Shown here piece by piece: positions 23,468 through 31,161 of a stretch of DNA of 58,536 nucleotides (the stretch's first letter is position 1; every line of letters starts with the position of its first letter). The notes beneath the pieces are model-generated. The model was given only the letters and a program-made list of their open reading frames with translations, was not told where the DNA came from and made no database searches. The position numbers and the translations under genes were made by a program. Origin of the DNA: an uncultured Phascolarctobacterium sp. (GTDB lineage: Bacteria; Bacillota; Negativicutes; Acidaminococcales; Acidaminococcaceae); the NCBI GenBank assembly GCA_900544795.1, contig UQWM01000014.1:1-58536 (forward strand), in the 5' to 3' direction.

Positions 23468-23930
23468 TGATAACGATCCTTCCCGTTACAGGCTGTACCT
23501 CAAACTTTTTTGCCAGCTGGGGCTGTTGCCTGTTTTTTATTAAAACGTAAAAATATCCATTGGGCGCACCTTCATCCGAAAAGCGCAGCTGCCAAGTATT
23601 AGGGCTGTAAAAATAAAGCTGGCCCTGTCCTGCTTCTGCAAGCCTGACGGTTTTTTGCAGCTGTCCACCGCGATAAATATTATAGCTTTGTCCGTTCAAA
23701 TCAAGTGTAAATTTATTTTGCAAACTGTTGCCCCAAAGTGAGTCCTGCTGCAAAGCCGAAATATCTGCTGCCAAACGCTGGCAAAATCCTTCCAGTTCCA
23801 AACGGCTGCCAGCTGCTGTAATGCTTTTAACACAGGGAACCACCAGCGTCAATAGCAACAGATAAATACTTATATACGCCAGCAGCTCTACCATTGTGAA
23901 GCCTGCACGGCTACGACTACATGCTGCCAT
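23454..23930 (-). CDS. minor prepilin (GspH/FimT/ComGD-like)
   Basis: A 158-residue pseudopilin. The signal reads SRAGFTMVELLAYISIYLL with the conserved Glu at +5. The globular part has a GspH/FimT pattern: helix with FCQRLAADISALQQ, then beta strands (FTLDLNGQSYNIYRGGQL). It overlaps the major pilin-like gene by 14 bases. Confidence 0.8.
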   Translation of the reverse strand: MAACSRSRAGFTMVELLAYISIYLLLLTLVVPCVKSITAAGSRLELEGFCQRLAADISALQQDSLWGNSLQNKFTLDLNGQSYNIYRGGQLQKTVRLAEAGQGQLYFYSPNTWQLRFSDEGAPNGYFYVLIKNRQQPQLAKKFEVQPVTGRIVISDIK

Positions 23931-24312
23931 CAGAGACTACGTCTTTACCTTCGGCATCGGCGCCTTTCAGGGTATAGGTAAGTCCACTGTCAGCAGTAGT
24001 ATACGAAAACTCTTTATTCATAGCGTCTTTAAGGCCTTTATTTTTAGCGATATAATCACCTGTTAAAAGCTCTAGCTTTTCTGGGCAGATACCTTTTTCC
24101 ATCTTATACAGCAGGATCGCGCTGTCCACTGTCAGTAAATCATTTTTCAGTTTGGCATTTTTAGCTTTTTTATTAGCCGAATCTATCGACGGCAGCAGCA
24201 TACCCGCCAGTACCCCCAGCATAGCCGTGACGGCTACTAATTCTATCAAAGTAAAGCCTGCCCGTCCGCACCATCTTTTTCTAAGTTTCACACTCTCACT
24301 TCTCTCATTCAT
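23917..24312 (-). CDS. major pseudopilin (ComGC/GspG-like)
   Basis: A 131-residue class of type IV pilin. After a 19-residue basic leader comes GRAGFTLIELVAVTAMLGVLA, the canonical cleavage site and N-terminal helix. The middle NKKAKNAKLKNDLLTVDSAILLYK resembles the GspG/ComGC helix. The annotated ATG at 24312 overlaps the upstream stop by eight bases; an in-frame GTG at 24291 with a better GAGAGAAG site is possible. This is likely the main subunit of the filament. Confidence 0.85.
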   Translation of the reverse strand: MNERSESVKLRKRWCGRAGFTLIELVAVTAMLGVLAGMLLPSIDSANKKAKNAKLKNDLLTVDSAILLYKMEKGICPEKLELLTGDYIAKNKGLKDAMNKEFSYTTADSGLTYTLKGADAEGKDVVSDGSM

Positions 24313-25507
24313 ATTCCGGCAGTTCTGTCAAAAGCGTCAGCAACGGTTCTGCCACTGTAAAGATCATAGCACCTACTATCAACGCGATCACAACTAAAAG
24401 CACCGGCTCGAACAATGCTTTCAGTCCGCTCAACTTAGTGGTAAACTCCTGTTCCAAAAGCAAAGACGCTTCTTTGAGCATCGCGGCCAAAGAACCAGAA
24501 CTTTCGCCGACAGTTAAAAATTCCAGCGTCACTGGACTCAGCAGCGGCGTTGCCAAAGCTGCTGCTTTAGTAATATCACTGCCCCTGACGACAGCATCGG
24601 CCAAAGTGGTTGCCTTCCTGTGCAATTTTTCATCCCCTAACCCGGCCGCAGCAGATTGTATCGCCAGAGGTAATGATATGCCGCTGTAAAGCAAAAGCGC
24701 CAGGATCTTACAAAAACGTATTTCTAAAAAAAGCTGCCTGTATGCAGCCACGCCGGGCAAACGCCAAAACCAGCCTGCCAAATAAAGCCTGCGCTGCCAC
24801 AGATACCAGCCCATTACCGCTATCAAGGCAAGCAAAGCATACCAATACTCTGCCGCACCCTGACGCAACAGCAACATGACCCGCAGGGACGTAGCCAGGG
24901 GAATATCGAAAGACTGATACAGGTCGGCAAATAACGGCAGCAGCTTGATAATAAATAAAATGAAAGTAGCCAGCGACAAAACCAGTACAAAACAGGGATA
25001 TAAACAAATATTTTTCAAAAAACTAGCTGTTTCAGCTTTTTGTCCATAATAAGCAGCTAATTCCGACAGCATTTCCTGTAAAACGCCGCCATGCTCGCCC
25101 GCTTCGGCAACTGCTACCGCGACAGCAGTAAACACCTGCGGCTGTTTTTGCATAGCCACCGCAAGTGACTTGCCAGCCTGTAATTCGCTGATCAACGCGC
25201 AGCAAACGGTAGTCAGTGATCTGGCGCAACGATTACGCAAAAGCTCAAGCGCCCTGCATAAGGGAATGCCGCTGTCCAGCATTTTTGCCAGTTGCTGAAA
25301 AAAGCGGCTGCGTTCTTTATCGCTCACCCTGCCGCTACCCAACCAGCAACCCAGTTTATCTGCTAAAGGCCGCTGCTCTTCGATGCCTGTGGCATAGCCG
25401 TAGTTTTCTCGCAGAAAGCTTGCTACCTCCTGCTTGCTGTCGGCCAAATAACTGCCTTGATAAAGCTTGCCGCTTTTACTACGGGCCCGCCAGCGGTATG
25501 ATTGCAT
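24305..25507 (-). CDS. type II secretion/type IV pilus inner-membrane platform protein (PilC/GspF/ComGB)
   Basis: A 400-residue polytopic protein, first gene of the operon. It has two repeated F domains: FFQQLAKMLDSGIPLCRALELL and the second near FCKILALLLYSGISLPLAIQ, each followed by an AGEHGG- or GESSGS-type motif. Three hydrophobic spans lie between and after them. The N-terminus YRWRARSKSGKLYQG is typical. It anchors the extension ATPase, which is not encoded nearby. Whether the machine serves DNA uptake, adhesion or secretion cannot be told. Confidence 0.9.
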   Translation of the reverse strand: MQSYRWRARSKSGKLYQGSYLADSKQEVASFLRENYGYATGIEEQRPLADKLGCWLGSGRVSDKERSRFFQQLAKMLDSGIPLCRALELLRNRCARSLTTVCCALISELQAGKSLAVAMQKQPQVFTAVAVAVAEAGEHGGVLQEMLSELAAYYGQKAETASFLKNICLYPCFVLVLSLATFILFIIKLLPLFADLYQSFDIPLATSLRVMLLLRQGAAEYWYALLALIAVMGWYLWQRRLYLAGWFWRLPGVAAYRQLFLEIRFCKILALLLYSGISLPLAIQSAAAGLGDEKLHRKATTLADAVVRGSDITKAAALATPLLSPVTLEFLTVGESSGSLAAMLKEASLLLEQEFTTKLSGLKALFEPVLLVVIALIVGAMIFTVAEPLLTLLTELPEYE

Positions 25508-25604
25508 CGCACCACCTCCATCACGCTTCTGATATTCGCTTTTATTCTACTAACAGCCCCCCTGCCGCAAAGATATTTGTGACAAAAAAGTGAATTCGCA
25601 TAAA

Positions 25605-25637
25605 AAAAGACGTTTTTCCGAAGAAAAACGTCTTTTG
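25605..25637 (-). terminator. terminator of the pyk unit
   Basis: Perfect 13-bp stem AAAAGACGTTTTT / AAAAACGTCTTTT (25605-25617, 25624-25636) with a 6-base loop and flanking T run on the minus strand, directly after the 454-residue gene. It separates this unit from the pilus operon. Confidence 0.88.
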
Positions 25638-25638
25638 C

Positions 25639-27003
25639 TTATCTAACTTTTTCCAGCAGCTCTAAATATTTACCTTTTACTAAGTCCGGTTCAAAAACAT
25701 ATAACAAATGCTTCAGCTGCTCGCGGCTTGTGCGGGGCTGCTGTACAGCCCAATAACCCACAGTCAGCTGTACCATTCTGCGTATACGCTCTTTGTTTTT
25801 GGCACTTTTAGCCGCTTCTAAACCCAATTTAAGCCATTCGCCATAAACAGTCATTTCTTCCTGCATGGTCTGCCTGGCTACTGCTGTTATCAAATCACGC
25901 TGCGTCCGTAAAACAAGGCTGCCGATCTGTTCACGCTGCTCCGAAGTCCGCCGGCTCAGCACTGCCTGGTCCAATAAGACCAGCATAAAGTTCTGCCACG
26001 GCGCATAGATCTTAAAAGCACTGGCAAAGCCATCCCAGGCCGCATACATTTGAAAGTGCAATGCTATATTCATTAGCGTACTGCGGGTCAGCACAAAATC
26101 TTTTTCCCTGACCAGAAATACAAACAAACCGTCCAGCAGCTGTTTGGTTTCATCCTCCCATTTGCGGCGGGCTATCTGTGCGATCAGCTGCGTCCATTCG
26201 CGTACAAAATGCTGCAATTCTTTGTCCGTCAGCGAGTCGTTATTGGTCAGCAGCAAGCTCATCCAGCGCAGCATCGGCAAAACATTCACATAACGCCGGT
26301 CGGCAGCGGTGAAGAACAGCGTCAGCAAAAACTCTACCATTTTGCTGCCGGCATACACGGTACTTTCAGCACTGTAGCGCACTACGGCTTTGGATACGAT
26401 GGCCGCAAAACGTACTTCATCACGCATTCTGGCTGCCATAACCGCCATATCCTGCAGCATTTGCAGCATTTCCCGTTCCATATCGGCATCAGCGGCGGTC
26501 AGCTCGTTGCTCACCACAACCACGATATTCGCGCACTGCGCCGTAACTTCGGGCATACCATCCTTCATAGCTAAGCAGCCCAGCATACCCAGCTTACGGA
26601 TACCATCGGACCGCAGCTGCGGATTAGTCACCAGGACAGGCTGAAATACAGCTATGATCTCTTTAGCTAAGATCTCATGCTTGGCACGCATAAAATAGAT
26701 GCAGGCATTTTTAAGTTTTTCCAGACAGGCTTCGCAGGCTATCCCCTGCTCGGCCAACAGCTTAAAGCGCCTGACGATGCGTTCGATAGTTACCGCCATC
26801 TGTTCTTTGACGCTTTGCGACATTACCGCTTCCGCCTGCATATCCAGCGCTTCTAAAAGACAATTCAAAAGCTGCTGAGCCAGCTCGCTTTTTTCATCTG
26901 CCGTCAAATCTTTTTTCTGTGTTTGCTTTTCCAGCCTGGTCACATTGTCTAAAAGATTTTTAAACGTAGGACCATGTACTATCCTGGTCGATTCTTCAGC
27001 CAT
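25639..27003 (-). CDS. large all-helical protein of unknown function
   Basis: A 454-residue soluble protein that I do not recognise. It has no signal peptide, membrane span or Cys cluster. The sequence is almost wholly helical, with repeated amphipathic helices of 30-40 residues that recall HEAT or TPR-like solenoids (for example around residues 75-110, 180-215 and 255-310). Basic and Gln-rich helices end the protein. It lies 18 bases after pyk and is followed by a terminator, so it is cotranscribed with glycolysis genes. A scaffold or protein-binding role is plausible but unproven. Confidence 0.75.
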   Translation of the reverse strand: MAEESTRIVHGPTFKNLLDNVTRLEKQTQKKDLTADEKSELAQQLLNCLLEALDMQAEAVMSQSVKEQMAVTIERIVRRFKLLAEQGIACEACLEKLKNACIYFMRAKHEILAKEIIAVFQPVLVTNPQLRSDGIRKLGMLGCLAMKDGMPEVTAQCANIVVVVSNELTAADADMEREMLQMLQDMAVMAARMRDEVRFAAIVSKAVVRYSAESTVYAGSKMVEFLLTLFFTAADRRYVNVLPMLRWMSLLLTNNDSLTDKELQHFVREWTQLIAQIARRKWEDETKQLLDGLFVFLVREKDFVLTRSTLMNIALHFQMYAAWDGFASAFKIYAPWQNFMLVLLDQAVLSRRTSEQREQIGSLVLRTQRDLITAVARQTMQEEMTVYGEWLKLGLEAAKSAKNKERIRRMVQLTVGYWAVQQPRTSREQLKHLLYVFEPDLVKGKYLELLEKVR

Positions 27004-27021
27004 TTCAACATCTATCCTTTA

Positions 27022-28770
27022 TCAAATATTGATAGCACCTTCATAAACGATACCGCTTACAGTATCTACGGTGACTTCCATACCATCTTTCAATAGCTCC
27101 AGTGCATTGGCGGCTCCTACAACAACGGGTATACCGCAATTGATAGCGATGATTGCGACCGACGAAGTCAAGCCACCCTCTTCGGCGATAATAGCCGAAG
27201 CTTTAGCCGCATAGCGGGCCGTTTCGTCAGGCAACACGCCGACGACCAAAATCTCGCCCGGCTTGAATTTTTCCTGAAAATCGGCCAAAGAAACTGCCTT
27301 ACATACTTTACCGGTAACTGACCGTTTGCCGATACCGACACCACTTACTAATTTATTACCCACATTAACCACCTTGATCAAATTAGTTGAGCCGGGCTTG
27401 CCTATCGGCACACCGGCTGTGATAACTACTGAATCGCCTTCCCTGACATAGCCGTGCTCACGGGCACACTGTAGCGACAGATCGATCATTTCGTCAGTAT
27501 TATCACTGGAAGGCCCTAAAAGCGGACGTACGCCCCAATATAACTGCATGGCACGTACCCGGTCCAGTATTCTTGACACACCAACTACATAGCATTTCGG
27601 CCTGTATTTAGCGATCATCCTGGCCGTAAAACCCGATTCTGTGACCGTAACGATAGCGTCGGCATCCAGCTCCTGCGCTATCTGCACCGTCGCATGGCTG
27701 ATCGCTTCCGTAGAATGGATACGGTCGCTGATGCCCTTGCCTTTAAAAATAGCGGCGTAATCCAGCGCTTCTTCTGTGCGCAGAGCGATCTTCGCCATCG
27801 TTTGCACCGCCTCCAGCGGATAAGCACCCGAAGCAGTTTCGCCGCTCAGCATGATAACGTCGGTACCATCAAAAATTGCGTTAGCGATATCACTGGCCTC
27901 AGCCCTGGTAGCCCGATAGCTGCTGACCATGCTTTCCAACATCTGCGTCGCCGTAATAACAGGCTTACCTGCTTTATTGCAGCGTTTGATGATCTCCTTC
28001 TGCACCAGCGGCACATATTCGGCGGGTATCTCGACCCCCAAGTCGCCGCGGGCGACCATCACGCCATCAGACACATCAATGATCTCGTCGATGTGCTCGA
28101 AACCAGCCTGATTTTCGATTTTAGAAATGATCCCCATCTTGGAACCAGCTACTTCCAGCACCTTCCTGATAGCGATAACATCATCGGCCTTCTGTACAAA
28201 AGAAGCAGCGATATAATCCATATCCTGCTTAATGGCAAAACTGATATCATCAATATCCTGCTCCGACAGGAACGGTAATTTAAGCTCTACCCCGGGGCAG
28301 GCCACACGTTTGCGCGAACCAAGCTGACCGCCGTGCACCACTCTAGTATAAATCTCACTGCCCTCGATCTTTTCTACTTCCAGCGAAAGTAAACCGTCAG
28401 CCAGCAAAATAGCGTCGCCCTCTTTTAATTCTCCGGGCAGTCCATCATAATTTACCGAAGCTATCCGCTCATTACCCAGCCGCTCATGCGTGGTCAGGCA
28501 GAAGGCATCGCCCTCCTGCAAAGTGATCTTATCATGTTCAAAAATACCCAGGCGCATCTCAGGCCCCCGGGTATCGGCGATCATAGCGATCGGTTTATTG
28601 ATTTGTGCGGCAGCTTCCCGCACCATACCCAACCTGTGGGCGTGGTCTTCGTGGCTGCCATGTGAAAAGTTAAAACGGGCCAAATCCATACCCGCTTCCA
28701 GCATTGCTGCCAAAAGCGGGATATTATCTGTACTGGGACCAACGGTGCAAATGATTTTTGTTTTCTTCAC
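27022..28770 (-). CDS. pyk: pyruvate kinase with extra C-terminal domain
   Basis: A 582-residue enzyme making pyruvate and ATP from phosphoenolpyruvate. N-terminal KIICTVGPSTDNIPLL, MDLARFNFSHGSHEDH and the metal site MVARGDLGVEIPAEYVP are all present, with GTDVIMLSGETASGAYP following. The last 110 residues form the extra PEP-utiliser-like domain found in Bacillus-type kinases (FKPGEILVVG, EEGGLTSSVAIIA). The domain contains the TSH-like loop as TSS, so the phospho-histidine is missing, as usual in such kinases. It sits between two small-unit genes with 18-base gaps. Confidence 0.95.
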   Translation of the reverse strand: MKKTKIICTVGPSTDNIPLLAAMLEAGMDLARFNFSHGSHEDHAHRLGMVREAAAQINKPIAMIADTRGPEMRLGIFEHDKITLQEGDAFCLTTHERLGNERIASVNYDGLPGELKEGDAILLADGLLSLEVEKIEGSEIYTRVVHGGQLGSRKRVACPGVELKLPFLSEQDIDDISFAIKQDMDYIAASFVQKADDVIAIRKVLEVAGSKMGIISKIENQAGFEHIDEIIDVSDGVMVARGDLGVEIPAEYVPLVQKEIIKRCNKAGKPVITATQMLESMVSSYRATRAEASDIANAIFDGTDVIMLSGETASGAYPLEAVQTMAKIALRTEEALDYAAIFKGKGISDRIHSTEAISHATVQIAQELDADAIVTVTESGFTARMIAKYRPKCYVVGVSRILDRVRAMQLYWGVRPLLGPSSDNTDEMIDLSLQCAREHGYVREGDSVVITAGVPIGKPGSTNLIKVVNVGNKLVSGVGIGKRSVTGKVCKAVSLADFQEKFKPGEILVVGVLPDETARYAAKASAIIAEEGGLTSSVAIIAINCGIPVVVGAANALELLKDGMEVTVDTVSGIVYEGAINI

Positions 28771-28788
28771 TGCCCGGCCTCCTTAGAT

Positions 28789-29001
28789 TTACAACTGAAA
28801 CTTGTTTTCGCAGATCACTTCATAAGCATCTTCGGCCTCGGAAATGGGCACACTGATTTCGTAGACCCCACCTCCATGCTTTGAACTTGTTGTTTTCGTC
28901 TGCGTCAAAAAACCGTTTGCGGCTAATATTTCTTTGATTTTAGCAGACGCTTCAGCTGTCTGCGCGATATAAACTACCTTCCACACGGGTTTTTCCTCCA
29001 A
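28789..29001 (-). CDS. DUF2007-like small protein
   Basis: A 70-residue protein with an alpha-beta ferredoxin-like pattern: WKVVYIAQTAEASAKIKEIL, a Gly-Val-Tyr-Glu-Ile strand, and EAEDAYEVICENKFQL. This matches small DUF2007 proteins proposed to be signal transducers, but the assignment is tentative. It has a good GGAGG site and precedes pyk by 18 bases; etfA ends 56 bases upstream. Confidence 0.65.
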   Translation of the reverse strand: MEEKPVWKVVYIAQTAEASAKIKEILAANGFLTQTKTTSSKHGGGVYEISVPISEAEDAYEVICENKFQL

Positions 29002-29057
29002 GCTGACAACTTAGGCTTTTATACTCACGATCTTATCAAATTTTATTCAAGCTGAAC

Positions 29058-30254
29058 TCAAGCTTCTTTAACCGCTTTAATTTTTGCGATCAGTTTAGGT
29101 AATATCTCACGAGCGTCGCCAACGATACCATACTGCGCGACCTTAAAGATCGGAGCGTTAGCATCTTTATTAACAGCAATGACCACATCGGATGCCGACA
29201 TACCAGCCAGATGCTGGATAGCACCGGAAATACCAAAAGCAAAATAAATTTTCGGAGTAACGGTTTTACCTGATTGGCCGACCTGATGGGCATGGTCTAC
29301 CCAACCTTCGTCAACAACAGCGCGAGATCCGCCTACGCTGCCATGCTCAAACAAAGCAGCCAATTCTTCCAGCATTTTAAAATTATCGCAGTTGCCTAAA
29401 CCACGTCCGCCGGAACAGATGATCTCAGCTTCTTCGATCTTAATAGCGCCGCTGACGCCCAAAGCGTCTTTGCGTACCATTTCGACTTTGGAAGCTACGG
29501 CATTTTTTACGGTATAATTAATGACCTCGCCGGTTTTAGAAGCATCGGCAGGTTTAGTTTTAAATACTTTAGGACGTACGGTACCCATCTGCGGACGATG
29601 CTCGTCGCAAATAATGGTAGCCAGGATATTGCCGCCCAAAGCGGGACGGGTCCATTCCACCAGCTCGCCGTTAATATCAAGCGCGGTACAGTCGGCACAC
29701 AGACCGGTGCCTAAACGGGCAGCGATACGCGGAGCAAGATCGCGTCCGTCAACAGTAGCGCCGCACAAAACAGCGTTCGGTTTATAAGCTTCAACCAATT
29801 CGCAAAAAGCATTGGTATAAAGGTCGGTATTATATTCTGCATATTCAGGGCCAGCCACAACATAAACTACATCGGCACCGGCTGCAAACAATTTTTGCGG
29901 TAAAGTACCGGCGTCCTTGCAAATAAGCACCGCGCAGCAGCGCTGGCCGGATTTAGCAGCAAGCTCGGCACTAGCGCCCAGCAGCTCGTAAACTACGCCT
30001 ACAGGCTCGCCGTCTTCCAGCTCTACATTGACCCACAGGTCCTGGCCTTCTTTATTTTTTACTTCGCGCACAACTTCCTCGCGTACAATAGCCTCTACCG
30101 GGCATTCTCCGATGCAGGCGCCGCAGGAAATGCAGGTGTCCTGATCTATATTTGCTTTGCCGTCAACCATACTGAGCGCGCCCACCGGGCACACTGCCAC
30201 ACAGGATTCACAGCCGATACATTGTTCTCTGTCTACACAAATTGCCATCTTCAT
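29058..30254 (-). CDS. etfA: electron transfer flavoprotein alpha subunit with N-terminal ferredoxin
   Basis: A 398-residue FAD protein. Residues 1-65 are a two-[4Fe-4S] ferredoxin domain (CIGCESCVAVC and CISCGACIGEC), absent from classical EtfA. The ETF part follows, ending with the FAD-binding segment GSVGGSRAVVDEG, HAHQVGQSGKTVTPKIYFAFGISGAIQHLAGM. ETFs of this form occur in anaerobes with electron-confurcating acyl-CoA or lactate dehydrogenases, where the extra clusters route electrons. No dehydrogenase gene lies in this window. It follows etfB by 5 bases. Confidence 0.95.
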   Translation of the reverse strand: MKMAICVDREQCIGCESCVAVCPVGALSMVDGKANIDQDTCISCGACIGECPVEAIVREEVVREVKNKEGQDLWVNVELEDGEPVGVVYELLGASAELAAKSGQRCCAVLICKDAGTLPQKLFAAGADVVYVVAGPEYAEYNTDLYTNAFCELVEAYKPNAVLCGATVDGRDLAPRIAARLGTGLCADCTALDINGELVEWTRPALGGNILATIICDEHRPQMGTVRPKVFKTKPADASKTGEVINYTVKNAVASKVEMVRKDALGVSGAIKIEEAEIICSGGRGLGNCDNFKMLEELAALFEHGSVGGSRAVVDEGWVDHAHQVGQSGKTVTPKIYFAFGISGAIQHLAGMSASDVVIAVNKDANAPIFKVAQYGIVGDAREILPKLIAKIKAVKEA

Positions 30255-30259
30255 TCACC

Positions 30260-31057
30260 TCAATGAGTAATAATTTTTGCTTGCACCAATTTTTCGATCA
30301 GCATATCGACTGCTTTATCTGTATCTTCTTCAGTGATGATCTCGCTTTCGATCTGCGGTACAACCGGAGTGAAGATTTTTAAGACTTTAGTCGGAGAACC
30401 CGATAAACCGATGATTTTCGGGTCGATACCCAGCTCAGCAGCTCCCATAACGGGGATCTCTGCTTTTCTGGCCTTCATTTTGCCTTTGATGCTGGCAAAA
30501 CGCGGCTCTTTTTCGGACTTGGTGACGGTAACTACAGCCGGCATGGTAACAGCCAGCGTCTGGCTGCTGCTTTCGTTCTCACGGTCAACCAGCAATCTGC
30601 CATCCTCGCCCAAAGCTACCTTCAACGCGCCGGTAACCTGCGGCACCGTCAAGTGCTCTGCCATTTCCGGTCCAACCTGAGCGGTATCGCCGTCAATAGC
30701 CTGTTTGCCGCATAATACCAAATCACATTCGCCCACCTTGCGTACCGCCGCTGCCAAAGCAACGCTGGTCGCCAGGGTATCCGAACCGGCCAAAGCACGG
30801 TCGCTGACCAAAATAGCGTCGTCAGCGCCCATAGCGATAGCTTCCTTCAAGATATCAGTTGCCTGCGGCGGCCCCATGGAAACAACAGTCACTTTCGCAC
30901 CGTTGGCATCCTTCAGGATCAGCGCCGTTTCTAAGGCCTGACGGTCAAAAGGATTCATAATATTTTCAACACCATCGCGAATCAGCGTGTTGGTTTCAGG
31001 ATTGATCTTGACCTCTTCCGTATCAGGAACTTGTTTGATACATACTACAATATTCAT
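30260..31057 (-). CDS. etfB: electron transfer flavoprotein beta subunit
   Basis: A 265-residue ETF subunit binding AMP or a second FAD. The N-terminus MNIVVCIKQVPDTEEVKINPET is a hallmark; the nucleotide-binding DLVLCGKQAIDGDTAQVGP and the signature VTVTKSEKEPRFASIKGKMKA follow. First gene of the etfBA unit, preceded by a recognisable promoter and a GAGGAGGG site. Confidence 0.96.
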   Translation of the reverse strand: MNIVVCIKQVPDTEEVKINPETNTLIRDGVENIMNPFDRQALETALILKDANGAKVTVVSMGPPQATDILKEAIAMGADDAILVSDRALAGSDTLATSVALAAAVRKVGECDLVLCGKQAIDGDTAQVGPEMAEHLTVPQVTGALKVALGEDGRLLVDRENESSSQTLAVTMPAVVTVTKSEKEPRFASIKGKMKARKAEIPVMGAAELGIDPKIIGLSGSPTKVLKIFTPVVPQIESEIITEEDTDKAVDMLIEKLVQAKIITH

Positions 31058-31105
31058 GTGAGCCCTCCTCTATTTTATGGCAAAGGTTTCAACTACATAT
31101 TTATT

Positions 31106-31135
31106 ATTGTAACATTCTTTACTTGGCTGTGGCAA
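31106..31135 (-). promoter_or_regulatory. promoter of etfBA
   Basis: Minus strand TTGCCA (31130-31135), 18 bases, TACAAT (31106-31111), about 50 bases upstream of the etfB start. Confidence 0.55.
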
Positions 31136-31161
31136 GCAAAACCCTGTTTTTTCACAAGCTT

